Source: Actinomycetota bacterium
GTDB lineage: Bacteria > Actinomycetota > Thermoleophilia > UBA2241
Length of the DNA stretch: 14,216 nucleotides
Assembly (NCBI GenBank): GCA_003157715.1
Contig: PMKK01000201.1
Span: 3,064-17,279 of the forward strand
Reading direction: 5' to 3'
In this document: piece after piece, positions 5,855 through 12,663 of the stretch
Layout of the letters: each line of letters opens with the position of its first letter
How positions within the stretch are numbered: the stretch's first letter is position 1
The notes under the pieces: model-generated
The model's input: the letters and a program-made list of their open reading frames with translations, nothing else
Databases searched by the model: none
What the model was told of the DNA's origin: nothing
Made by a program: the position numbers and the translations under genes

Positions 5855-7068
5855 TTGACGACTTTGAGGTGCCTGGCGGGTTTCGTCGCACCGAAAATGC
5901 TCTGTGCGGCGTCACGGCTCATGCCGGGCAGTATTGACTGATATACGGCCATCGTGAAGGCTGGGGTTGAGTGCCCGAGGCGTTCACTGACCACCTTGAC
6001 GGGAACGCCTCCCGCCAGCATGAGCGTTGCGCATGTGTGGCGAACATCGTGAAGCCGGATCATCGGCACCCCGGCCTTCTTCACTAGGGTGCGGAACCGC
6101 CGACTGAGATAGTCCGGGTGCAGGGCCGATCCATCTTCGAGAGTGAACAACAGGTCGTGGTCAGGCCATTCGCCGGGCCACTTGTCACGGTCGGCCTGCT
6201 GGCGTTCGCACCATGCTGCCAGGGCCGCCGTAGTTACGTTGTCGAGCGGGATGCTTCGCCGTCCGTGGCTCGTCTTTGGCTTGCTCTCTCGCACGTCTGC
6301 GCTGGATACGGTGACACGCGCTCGCTGCACGTTGACAGTGCCGTCATCAATGTTCACGTTGCGTCTGGTTAGGCCCGCAAGCTCGCCACGCCTCATGCCC
6401 GTGGTGGCCGCCAAACGCCACATGGCGAATAGGCGGTCGTCCGCAACGCAGGCAAGGAACTTGTCCAACTCCTCGCGTGTCCAGACGTGCAGTTCGTCGG
6501 CGCTGTCCACGTTCTTCTCAATCTTCGGGAGTTCGGCAGCGTCACAGGGGTTGAAGGGGATGAGCTTCTTCTTCACGGCGTCGTGAAGCGCCTTGTGCAA
6601 GGTAGCGCCGACGCGTCTAACAGTGCTCACAGAGAGGGCGGTACCCTTCGGCTTCTTCTCACCTTCCTTGACCTTGACCTTCGATTCGCGACCTTCTCTG
6701 AGCAGTTCGGCGTACATGCGGTCAATCATCATGGGCGTGAGTTGCTGGAGCCGCTCGCCACCGATTCGGGACACGATGTGGTTGTCGACGTGCTGCCGAT
6801 AGCTCGCCAGAGTGGTCGGCCTGACGCGGGTCTCACTCGCCTCAAGCCACTGGCTAAGATGCTGCCCCGTGGTGATCTTTGAGGCTGCCACGGCGGTCCC
6901 CTTGTCCGACGCTGAGCGTGCATCGTTTCGGGCCTGCCTGGCCTCCTTCTGCGTCTTGAAGCCTCCCTTCCATTGGTCCTTCATCTTGCCCGTGAGCGGG
7001 TCACGGACGCGGACGATGTAGCTCCACGTCGCCCCTCTCTTCACGAGCCCGTCTTTCACCTGCGTCAC
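5848..7068 (-). CDS. int: Tyrosine recombinase / phage-type integrase
   Basis: A 406-residue protein starting at GTG 7068, chosen because AAGGAGG lies four bases upstream and the start overlaps the preceding gene's stop as GTGA. Residues 11-50 are an arm-binding AP2-like N-terminal domain (WSYIVRVRDPLTG, then GGFKTQKEA). Residues about 65-180 are the core-binding helical domain. From about 194 the catalytic domain carries the expected residues: R226 (TTGMRRGEL), K265 (SKPKTSHGRR), H340 and R343 (RLHDVRHTCATLM), H366 (LGHS) and the nucleophile Y376 (MAVYQSI). It should catalyse site-specific integration at, and with help excision from, tRNA-Met. It is co-transcribed behind the HTH gene from the overlapping divergent promoter region. 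All catalytic residues are present, so it is probably active. Confidence 0.95.
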   Translation of the reverse strand: MTQVKDGLVKRGATWSYIVRVRDPLTGKMKDQWKGGFKTQKEARQARNDARSASDKGTAVAASKITTGQHLSQWLEASETRVRPTTLASYRQHVDNHIVSRIGGERLQQLTPMMIDRMYAELLREGRESKVKVKEGEKKPKGTALSVSTVRRVGATLHKALHDAVKKKLIPFNPCDAAELPKIEKNVDSADELHVWTREELDKFLACVADDRLFAMWRLAATTGMRRGELAGLTRRNVNIDDGTVNVQRARVTVSSADVRESKPKTSHGRRSIPLDNVTTAALAAWCERQQADRDKWPGEWPDHDLLFTLEDGSALHPDYLSRRFRTLVKKAGVPMIRLHDVRHTCATLMLAGGVPVKVVSERLGHSTPAFTMAVYQSILPGMSRDAAQSIFGATKPARHLKVVNA

Positions 7069-7547
7069 GTGTCCTCCTTCGGTTCGGGGTCGATCCAGCG
7101 CGGATAGCCGCCTGCGCGACCGTGTTGGGCGGGACCAAGAATCGTGCGTGCGCGAGCCTCGCGTACCCAGCGAGCGGCGGTTGAGTGGGACACGTGGAAA
7201 CGACTCATGATGGCTTCCAGCGGCGGCGTCCCGTGGACCCATGCCCAGAAGTAGACGTTGGCGACTTCGTGGTAGTGCTCGTTCGGCCTCTTGCGGTCGC
7301 TGCCCGTAACGACGGGAGGCTCTGACCCGGTGGCGTCTCCATTGGCGGTCATGTGTTGACGGGCTTCGGCCATGAACTTCCCAATGGGGACCGAACGCAC
7401 AAGTACGGCAGTTATGCGGCTGGCCGGGTCGGCGGTCACCGCTTCGACGGCGAAGCCGACGCACTCGTAGTCCCGCCACGTCAGAGTGACGGTCCACTGT
7501 CGACCGTCCGGGCTGGCCCATGTGTGCTGTGTTGTCCGAGTTGCCAT
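7065..7547 (-). CDS. HTH protein encoded just upstream of the integrase
   Basis: A 160-residue protein from ATG 7547. The N-terminal half is strand-rich (GRQWTVTLTWRDYECVGFAVEA) and ends in VPIGKFMAEAR near 53-62. The C-terminal half has a conserved-looking HYHEVANVYFWAW stretch and a helix-turn-helix at about 108-133 (PPLEAIMSRFHVSHSTAARWVREAR), followed by LGPAQHGRAGG. Proteins with this layout are common in actinobacterial genomes and integrative elements, but I cannot give a family name with certainty. The stop overlaps the integrase GTG start by four bases, so the two are translationally coupled. There is no Shine-Dalgarno sequence; a -10 box sits six bases before ATG, so the mRNA is likely leaderless. 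A role in integrase control or directionality is inferred from position only. Confidence 0.8.
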   Translation of the reverse strand: MATRTTQHTWASPDGRQWTVTLTWRDYECVGFAVEAVTADPASRITAVLVRSVPIGKFMAEARQHMTANGDATGSEPPVVTGSDRKRPNEHYHEVANVYFWAWVHGTPPLEAIMSRFHVSHSTAARWVREARARTILGPAQHGRAGGYPRWIDPEPKEDT

Positions 7548-7553
7548 GACATA

Positions 7554-7583
7554 AGGGTATAACTATTGCACGGTGTTAGTCAA
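7554..7583 (-). promoter_or_regulatory. Leftward promoter of the HTH-integrase operon, leaderless
   Basis: On the minus strand TTGACT (7583-7578) and TACCCT (7559-7554) are 18 bases apart. TACCCT fits the actinobacterial -10 consensus TANNNT and ends six bases before ATG 7547, which places transcription start at or next to the A of the start codon. This explains the missing ribosome binding site. Confidence 0.55.
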
Positions 7584-7594
7584 GTGCCTATCTT
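7566..7594 (+). promoter_or_regulatory. Rightward promoter of the XRE-replication-terminase operon
   Basis: TTGCAC (7566-7571) and TATCTT (7589-7594) are separated by exactly 17 bases. Start is predicted near 7600, giving a 5' leader of about 35 bases that includes GGAGG at 7622-7626. It shares 18 bases with the leftward promoter, so RNA polymerase could occupy only one at a time. Confidence 0.6.
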
Positions 7595-7634
7595 GGACCT
7601 GTCAGTGAACTTTGCAGCATTGGAGGCGACGACG

Positions 7635-7862
7635 ATGGGCCGTCAGATAATCGAGCTTTCGCACATGAGGAATCTGGTGGCCGGTGGCCTGGTCGGCCAT
7701 CTTCGCCGCAGTGCTGGTCTGACCCAAGCCGAGGTCGCAAAGGATGTGGGGGTGCACCCGAGCACGGTAGCCTATTGGGAGCGTGGTCACGTCCCGAGCG
7801 GGGACGCCGCCGTGCGCTACGCAAGGCTTGTCTTCGAGCTGGAAACCCTGACGCGCCGATGA
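7635..7862 (+). CDS. XRE/Cro-CI family repressor-like protein
   Basis: A 75-residue protein. ATG 7635 is chosen because GGAGG (7622-7626) lies eight bases upstream; a longer reading from TTG 7566 would start inside the predicted -35 box. Residues 17-70 are a single XRE helix-turn-helix domain: LVGHLRRSAGLTQAEVAKDVGVHPSTVAYWERGHVPS carries the usual LTQ..(V/L)A..(V/L)GV..ST(V/I)..WE.G pattern. Nothing else is present, so there is no protease or dimerisation tail of the lambda CI kind. As first gene of the rightward operon next to the overlapping divergent promoters, it probably controls the choice between the integrase and replication transcripts. It may act like a Cro or a compact SaPI-type master repressor. 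Confidence 0.87.
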   Translation: MGRQIIELSHMRNLVAGGLVGHLRRSAGLTQAEVAKDVGVHPSTVAYWERGHVPSGDAAVRYARLVFELETLTRR

Positions 7863-8077
7863 CGTCGCAGGCACTCAGCGAGCTTCAGCGGGACACCGTG
7901 ACCACGGTTGAGGTCGCCTGCGAGGCACTCGGCATCGGGCGCACGCTCGGCTATCAGCTCGCCCGAGAGCGGGGCCGACTTTGCGAAGGTGTTCGGGTAA
8001 TCCGAGTAGGGCGCTTGCTGAAGGTGCCGACACGGGAACTGCTCGCCGTGCTCGGGTACGGGGACCAAGCAAAGTGA
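7859..8077 (+). CDS. Excisionase-like small HTH (HTH_17/MerR-type) protein
   Basis: A 72-residue protein from ATG 7859, which overlaps the stop of the XRE gene as ATGA. Residues 13-66 match the excisionase-type winged helix: TVTTVEVACEALGIGRTLGYQLARE, then VRVIRVGRLLKVPTRELLAVLG, where 'IRVGR-LKVP' is the wing. Such proteins bend DNA at att sites to favour excision, or act as transcription factors. Its stop overlaps the next gene's GTG start by four bases. Lying on the opposite transcript from the integrase is unlike lambda xis but common in actinobacterial elements. Translational coupling is inferred; no strong ribosome binding site is visible. Confidence 0.82.
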   Translation: MTSQALSELQRDTVTTVEVACEALGIGRTLGYQLARERGRLCEGVRVIRVGRLLKVPTRELLAVLGYGDQAK

Positions 8078-9498
8078 CGCTTCCCGAGACATCGGAGCAC
8101 GTCGAGGGGACGAAGAGCGACCCGCAACCTCTCGAAAGCACCACGGACACTGGCAACGCGAACCGCTTCGTTCGACTCTTCGGCGAGCGGGTCCGGTACT
8201 GCGACGTAGAGAGCCGCTGGTACGTCCACGATGGTTGCCGGTGGGCGCCTGACGAGACGCTACTCGTAGCCGATTGGATGCGCCAAGCGTTGCAGAGCAT
8301 CTTTGAGGACGCCGCACTGGCCGCTGGCGAGGGCGAGGCCAAGGAACTCGCGAGGTGGGCGACAAAGAGCCTGTCGAGCGCCGCCCGCAAAGCGGCTCTG
8401 GAGTGCGCCAAGAGCGACCCACGCATCGCCGTGCATCCCGCCGACTTCGACCAGGGACCGTACCTGCTCAACTGCCAGAACGGGACGCTGGACCTCCAAA
8501 CAGGCAAGCTGCGCCCGCACGACTCCGGCGATCTGCTGCGCAAGGTGACGGCTGTGCCGTACATCTCCGGCGCTCGCTCGAAGCTCTGGGATCGCGTGAT
8601 CGCCGAGGCGACCGGAGACCCCGAGTTTGCCGCCGCCTTCCAGCGGGCCTGCGGCTACTCAGCAACGGGCGACACGAGCGAAGAAGTCTTCTTCATCATG
8701 GTCGGACCAACGCAGGCCGTGAAATCGACCGTCTGCAACGCCGTGGACGAGACGCTCGGCGACTATTCGGCCAGTGTGAACCCCGAGACCTGGCTTGAGC
8801 GTGGTCAGGTCGGCGGCACTCGTGGTGACCTCGTGGAACTTGACGGGGTGCGGATGGCGATCTCAGCGGAGGCTAGCGCTCGCAACGTCATGGCGACGGC
8901 GCTCCTGAAAGCCTTCACCGGCGGCGACCGCATTACCGTGCGGCGCGTCTACGAACGCGACCGCAGCTTGAAGCCTACGGCTAAGGTGTGGCTGCACACC
9001 AACCAGGTCCCGAAGATGCCAGACGACGATGACGCCATCTGGCGTCGGGCCGTCATCTTCCCGTTCGAGCACCCGCCAGCGAACCCGGACCCGAGCATCA
9101 AGGCGACGCTCTGCGACGTGGAGCAGTCGGGTGCGGCGATCCTCGCGTGGATCGTGGAGGGCTTCCACGAGTGGCAACTGTGCGGCCTAGCCGTGCCTGA
9201 GGTCGTGAAGCACGCGACCCTGGTCGTGCGGCTTGGAATGGACCCGCTGCGCGACTTCTTCGATGAGGGGTGCTGCTTCGATACCGATGCGTGGACTTCG
9301 ACCGGCAACCTCCGTGACGCCTACGACCGTTGGCGCAAGAGATACGGCCCGACCAAGGTCATCGGATCGAAGGAATGGGGTGTGCGTCTCAGCGCCAAAG
9401 GGCTTGACCCAAGCAAGCGGAACGGCGTGCGGGGATGGGTCGGAGTGCGCCTTGCGGATGCTGAGTTCGTGGAATCCACGCTCGGCCAGGGTCACTAA
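8074..9498 (+). CDS. D5/P4-type SF3 helicase (phage/plasmid primase-helicase C-terminal type)
   Basis: A 474-residue protein. GTG 8074 is chosen because it overlaps the upstream stop as GTGA and follows GGGGA; a longer frame from 7981 would lie inside the previous gene. Residues about 30-205 are a D5_N-like region (LLNCQNGTLDLQTGKLRPH, LWDRVIAEATGDPEFAAAFQRACGYS). The ATPase core has Walker A GPTQAVKST at 211-219, Walker B-like GVRMAISAE ending at E266, sensor VWLHTN at 305-310 and arginine-finger region IWRRAVIFPFE at 322-332. These proteins unwind DNA at an element's own origin. There is no primase domain ahead of it, so priming must come from elsewhere. Odd point: the nearly invariant Gly before the Walker A Lys is Val216. 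Confidence 0.87.
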   Translation: MTLPETSEHVEGTKSDPQPLESTTDTGNANRFVRLFGERVRYCDVESRWYVHDGCRWAPDETLLVADWMRQALQSIFEDAALAAGEGEAKELARWATKSLSSAARKAALECAKSDPRIAVHPADFDQGPYLLNCQNGTLDLQTGKLRPHDSGDLLRKVTAVPYISGARSKLWDRVIAEATGDPEFAAAFQRACGYSATGDTSEEVFFIMVGPTQAVKSTVCNAVDETLGDYSASVNPETWLERGQVGGTRGDLVELDGVRMAISAEASARNVMATALLKAFTGGDRITVRRVYERDRSLKPTAKVWLHTNQVPKMPDDDDAIWRRAVIFPFEHPPANPDPSIKATLCDVEQSGAAILAWIVEGFHEWQLCGLAVPEVVKHATLVVRLGMDPLRDFFDEGCCFDTDAWTSTGNLRDAYDRWRKRYGPTKVIGSKEWGVRLSAKGLDPSKRNGVRGWVGVRLADAEFVESTLGQGH

Positions 9499-9762
9499 GG
9501 GTCGGTAAACGATGAATCCCAGCTTCCCTACAAGAGAAAAGAACCATGGCTACAGATCGAGAATCGGTGTCTTCCGTCCCTTGCCGACCCTGATGGCTAC
9601 TGGCCGGCAGGGCAACCGTTCTGAAAGCGCAGCAAGCGACGCGCCCTCTTGCTGGCGACTTCAGTCACCAAGCAAACACCAAGCACGTCAACCGAAAGAC
9701 CTGCAAAGCGGTCTGTTTCCTTGCGGCAAACGGACTCCCAATCCGCTGCGTGGGGCCTGAGC
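9499..9762 (+). other. Non-coding or decayed gap between helicase and TerS-like genes
   Basis: This 264-base gap breaks an otherwise overlapping operon. An 82-codon frame from ATG 9512 has weak third-position G/C bias and no good ribosome binding site. Nested within it are a 15-codon frame (ATG 9546) and an overlapping TGATG restart at 9591-9595. The frame of the helicase stays open for 41 further codons after its TAA. The gap could hold a replication origin, a packaging site or a decayed gene; no clear iteron or inverted repeat was seen. Confidence 0.4.
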
Positions 9763-10254
9763 ATGGCCCGTGCCTGCACCATCTGTGAGCACCCGGACAG
9801 GGATGCAATCGACGCCGAAGTGACGTGCGGCGCATCGTCCCACTCAATCGCTGCCCGCTTTGGGGTTAGTGCGTCTGCCGTCCAGCGTCACGCCAGACGC
9901 CACCTGAGTGCCGCCTTGGCGACGATGGAGACGGCGAGAGTGAGCAGTCAGGCAACCTTGCTGGCGCGAATAGAGACACTGATCGAACGAGGCGAGGCCA
10001 TGTTCACCACGGCGGCAGAAGAAGGCAAGGCATCGCAAGCCCTTGCCGTCCTGAAGGAACTGCGCTCCCTGCTTGAGTTGCTTGGCAAGGCGACCGGCGA
10101 ACTCGACACGCGCCCGGTCACCGTGGTCAACCTAATGCAGGCACCTGAGTGGCTCGCTGTCCGCGCCGTGGTCCTCTCCGCACTGGCCGCATACCCGGAC
10201 GCACGGGCCGTGGTGGCCGGGCGACTGCTTGAACTTGAGGCGGGACCGTCGTGA
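9763..10254 (+). CDS. Cys-rich HTH protein in the terminase-small-subunit position
   Basis: A 163-residue protein from ATG 9763, with GTGGGG about ten bases upstream. A longer frame upstream has poor coding character. Residues 5-11 (CTICEHP) are a possible zinc-binding knuckle. Residues 24-47 form a helix-turn-helix (ASSHSIAARFGVSASAVQRHARR). Residues 52-112 are a long, probably coiled-coil helix (LLARIETLIERGEAM, LAVLKELRSLLELLGKATGEL). The end has a helical segment (QAPEWLAVRAVVLSALAAYPDAR). DNA-binding HTH plus coiled coil directly before the terminase ATPase is the layout of terminase small subunits, which recognise the packaging site. The GTGA overlap with the next gene supports a joint role. 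The TerS assignment rests on position and architecture, not on a recognised family. Confidence 0.72.
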   Translation: MARACTICEHPDRDAIDAEVTCGASSHSIAARFGVSASAVQRHARRHLSAALATMETARVSSQATLLARIETLIERGEAMFTTAAEEGKASQALAVLKELRSLLELLGKATGELDTRPVTVVNLMQAPEWLAVRAVVLSALAAYPDARAVVAGRLLELEAGPS

Positions 10255-11003
10255 GCCGCCTGGCCGTCGACCTCGCTCGTGCTCTTGACCCTGCCGCCCT
10301 AGCCCAAGGTGTGGGCATGGTGCCCGACACATGGCAGGCAGACGTGCTGCGGTCCGCCCATCCTCGCGTCCTGCTTAATTGCAGCCGACAGAGCGGCAAG
10401 AGCGTTACGTGCGCCACGAAAGCGGTACACGTGGCGACCTACGAACCCGGCAGCCTCATCCTGCTCCTGAGCCCCTCTCAGCGTCAAAGCAGCGAACTCT
10501 TTCGCAAAGTGTCAGCCGTCTACAAAGGCTTGGGTCGCCACGTCCCGTCCGACGCCGAGTCCGCCACGACGCTCAGCCTTGAGAACGGCAGCCGCATCGT
10601 GAGTCTTCCGGGCACCGAGGGCACGGTGCGCTCGTACAGTGCCGTGCGCTTGCTGCTCGTTGACGAGGCGGCAAGAGTCCCTGACGGCGTGATCGCCGCC
10701 GTGCGACCCATGCTGGCCGTCTCAGGCGGGCAACTCATCGCCCTCTCGACTCCCTTTGGCACACGGGGCTGGTGGTACGAGGCGTGGAAGCACGGCGGCC
10801 CCGCCTGGGATCGCGTACGTGTCACGGCTGAGGAGTGCCCACGCATCATCGCCGAGTTCCTCGCCGAAGAGAGGGCCGCGCTCGGACCGTGGTGGTTCGC
10901 TCAGGAATACGAGTGCGACTTCATGGAAGCCCAGACTCAAGCCTTCACCGCTGAGCTTGTGGAGGCCCTATTCGATGCGGAGGTGGAGCCGTGGGAGTTG
11001 TGA
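10251..11003 (+). CDS. Terminase large subunit, ATPase domain only
   Basis: A 250-residue protein from GTG 10251, overlapping the upstream stop as GTGA. Motifs appear in the right order: adenine-recognising PDTWQADVL at 25-33, Walker A CSRQSGKS at 44-51, Walker B LLLVDEA at 134-140 (D138 and catalytic E139), and coupling motif ALSTPFGTRGWWYEAW at 164-179. The tail AQEYECDFMEA at 218-228, followed by FTAELVEALF, is typical of the linker to the nuclease. In most phages the nuclease follows in the same chain; here the frame stops and the nuclease is a separate overlapping gene. It should form the ATP-driven motor that packages DNA into a procapsid, which must come from a gene set not seen in this window. 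Confidence 0.9.
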   Translation: MSRLAVDLARALDPAALAQGVGMVPDTWQADVLRSAHPRVLLNCSRQSGKSVTCATKAVHVATYEPGSLILLLSPSQRQSSELFRKVSAVYKGLGRHVPSDAESATTLSLENGSRIVSLPGTEGTVRSYSAVRLLLVDEAARVPDGVIAAVRPMLAVSGGQLIALSTPFGTRGWWYEAWKHGGPAWDRVRVTAEECPRIIAEFLAEERAALGPWWFAQEYECDFMEAQTQAFTAELVEALFDAEVEPWEL

Positions 11004-11695
11004 CCATCGGCTGTGATGTGGGGCAGAGGGTCGACCCGACAGCGATTGCCGTCTGTGAGTGTGAGCAACCTGGCAAGGGCCAGCCGGACCGCTTCATCGT
11101 GCGCCACTTGGAGCGACTCGAAATCGGTACGCCGTATCCCGACATCGCAGCCCGGATCGCCGCCGTCTACCGGGGCGTGGTGTCCCGCATGACGGCACGG
11201 CTGTCCGAGGAACAGACATACAAGCAGGCCATCGGCGAACTGCGAGGGTATCTCCGTCCCGATGGGGTGCTCTGGGGCGAGGTGGCTGACTCCGTGTCCC
11301 TCTTGGTCGATGCAACCGGCGTGGGGACGCCCGTGGTCGACCTCATCCGTGAACAGCCGGGCCTGGAGGGTGTCCGGCTCACGGGCGTGTTCTTCACCTC
11401 TGGCGACCGCTGTAGCGTGTCACCGGGAGCACGCGAGGGGAGCGTCGGCAAAGCCTTCCTCGTGTCCCGGCTGCAATCACTGTTGCAGTACAAGCGCGTC
11501 CGGCTTCCGCAGACCGCCGAGGCCCGCGCCTTGGCTGACGAACTGCTGAACTACGAGATTCGCGTGACCGCCGACGCGAGCATGACCGCCGGGGCCTTCA
11601 AGACCGGCACCCACGACGACCTTGTGACCGCGCTCGGACTGGCCCTGCTTCACGGGCCGAGCAAGTACGAGTGCGGATCGACGCGTTACGCCTGA
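10991..11695 (+). CDS. Terminase large subunit, nuclease (RNase H-fold) domain as a separate protein
   Basis: A 234-residue protein from GTG 10991; GTG 11000 in the same frame overlaps the upstream stop as GTGA and is equally likely. GGAGGTGGAG lies just upstream. The three acidic nuclease motifs are present: D9 in IGCDVGQRVDPTAIAV, D107 in SLLVDATGVGTPVVDL and D209/D210 in GTHDDLVTALGLALLH. This is the metal-dependent fold that cuts concatemers at packaging start and end. It continues exactly where a normal TerL would run on from the ATPase, but in the -1 frame relative to it. No slippery heptamer is visible, so independent coupled translation is more likely than programmed frameshifting. 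Confidence 0.87.
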   Translation: MGVVTIGCDVGQRVDPTAIAVCECEQPGKGQPDRFIVRHLERLEIGTPYPDIAARIAAVYRGVVSRMTARLSEEQTYKQAIGELRGYLRPDGVLWGEVADSVSLLVDATGVGTPVVDLIREQPGLEGVRLTGVFFTSGDRCSVSPGAREGSVGKAFLVSRLQSLLQYKRVRLPQTAEARALADELLNYEIRVTADASMTAGAFKTGTHDDLVTALGLALLHGPSKYECGSTRYA

Positions 11696-11720
11696 AACCT
11701 TCAACCGAAGAGAGGACACG

Positions 11721-12251
11721 ATGAATCAGGAACTCTATGAGCAGGCCACCTATCCCGGCGTCCAAGCAGCCCGCAGCGATGTGCTTCTCGCTCGTCTGGC
11801 CAATGTGGCAAGGGAGCAGGCTCTCGCCGCCTTCACGGCTGTCCTGGTACGTCAGGAGGCGCTGGCCCTAGCTAACGCCCTGGCCGAACCCCTGGCCCAG
11901 GCCACCGAAGCCGCCGCCGGGCCGCTGGCAGCCGTCAATGCGGCCCGGAAGGCGTTGGCGAGTGAGCAAGAAAGCGTGACCGGCCGCCTGGCCGCCTTTT
12001 GGGCATGCAAGCGCCGCACCGATCCCGACGACAGAGAACGCCCGCCCGAGCACGACACACCGAAGGTGCAAGAGCTGCGGGCCGCTCTGCTCGCTGCTGA
12101 ACGGACGGCACAGCCCTTCGTGCAGCGGGTCGCCTACCACGAAGAGCAGATCGCCGGGCTTATGCGCGCTCCGCACCCTGACTGCCGCATCCTCGAAAGG
12201 CTCGGCGTAGGCGTCAACGAGCCCTGCGACCCGGAAGGAGCACGGTCATGA
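11721..12251 (+). CDS. Ala-rich helical protein of unknown function downstream of terminase
   Basis: A 176-residue protein from ATG 11721 with AGAGGA about five bases upstream. It is almost entirely helical. A long Ala/Leu-rich heptad-like region at 16-98 (LLARLANVAREQALAAF, ALANALAEPLAQATEAA, AVNAARKALASEQ) is followed by a charged break (RRTDPDDRERPPEHD) and a second helix pair at 115-150. This suggests a coiled-coil oligomer. There is no signal peptide or membrane segment. A portal or scaffold gene would be expected here in a phage, but the protein is too small for a portal and shows no portal feature. Its stop overlaps the next start as ATGA. Not recognised. Confidence 0.75.
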   Translation: MNQELYEQATYPGVQAARSDVLLARLANVAREQALAAFTAVLVRQEALALANALAEPLAQATEAAAGPLAAVNAARKALASEQESVTGRLAAFWACKRRTDPDDRERPPEHDTPKVQELRAALLAAERTAQPFVQRVAYHEEQIAGLMRAPHPDCRILERLGVGVNEPCDPEGARS

Positions 12252-12496
12252 TTCTCACTGAGGAGCAAAAGGCCGTCGCCGATCGGCTCTTGCTGACATA
12301 CACGGAAATGAGCATCGCGGTCCGGACCCACATCGCGCCCGAGACCTATGCAGGTCACAAGCGGGAGTTGTTGGCAGAGCGGGATGCGTGGGAAACGAAG
12401 ATGGCGACCATGGACCGTGACTTGCTTGAGCGGGCGACCCACTGGCCTGGCCGTGACCGGCCCGCCGAAGGGACTCCGGCCGGAGATGGTGGCTAG
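12248..12496 (+). CDS. Small hypothetical protein, 82 residues
   Basis: Starts at ATG 12248, overlapping the upstream stop, with GGAAGGAGC eight to fifteen bases upstream. The first 60 residues are amphipathic helix (TEEQKAVADRLLLTYTEM, YAGHKRELLAERDAWETKMATMDRDLLERA), and the end is a Gly/Pro-rich tail. It is probably a partner of the preceding helical protein, given coupling and a shared helical character. No family recognised. It is the last gene of the tightly overlapping rightward operon. Confidence 0.7.
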   Translation: MILTEEQKAVADRLLLTYTEMSIAVRTHIAPETYAGHKRELLAERDAWETKMATMDRDLLERATHWPGRDRPAEGTPAGDGG

Positions 12497-12663
12497 TGGT
12501 GAACACTGGCCGTGGGCTGAGACGCTCGGAGGGATTTGACGTAGCCACGCAGTGAGATGGCCCGGGAACCCGCCCCGACCTTCGCGTTGGAGCCATGCTT
12601 TGCCTCGGCGTGCGTGTTACGCTCTACGTTGACCATAAGGGTCGGGACAACGGGGGGGCAGCC

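Noticed and set aside
7069..7521. Integrase read 151 codons longer from 7521
   Set aside because: The extension overlaps the upstream HTH gene completely in another frame. GTG 7068 has a perfect AAGGAGG and the integrase domain begins right there.
9499..9624. Stop-codon read-through extension of the helicase by 41 codons
   Set aside because: The extension has no recognisable motif and nothing around the TAA suggests programmed read-through. Kept only as a remark on the gap.
10978..11003. Programmed -1 frameshift joining the two terminase genes
   Set aside because: No slippery heptamer and no following hairpin or pseudoknot is evident; two GTG starts with a good Shine-Dalgarno give a simpler explanation.
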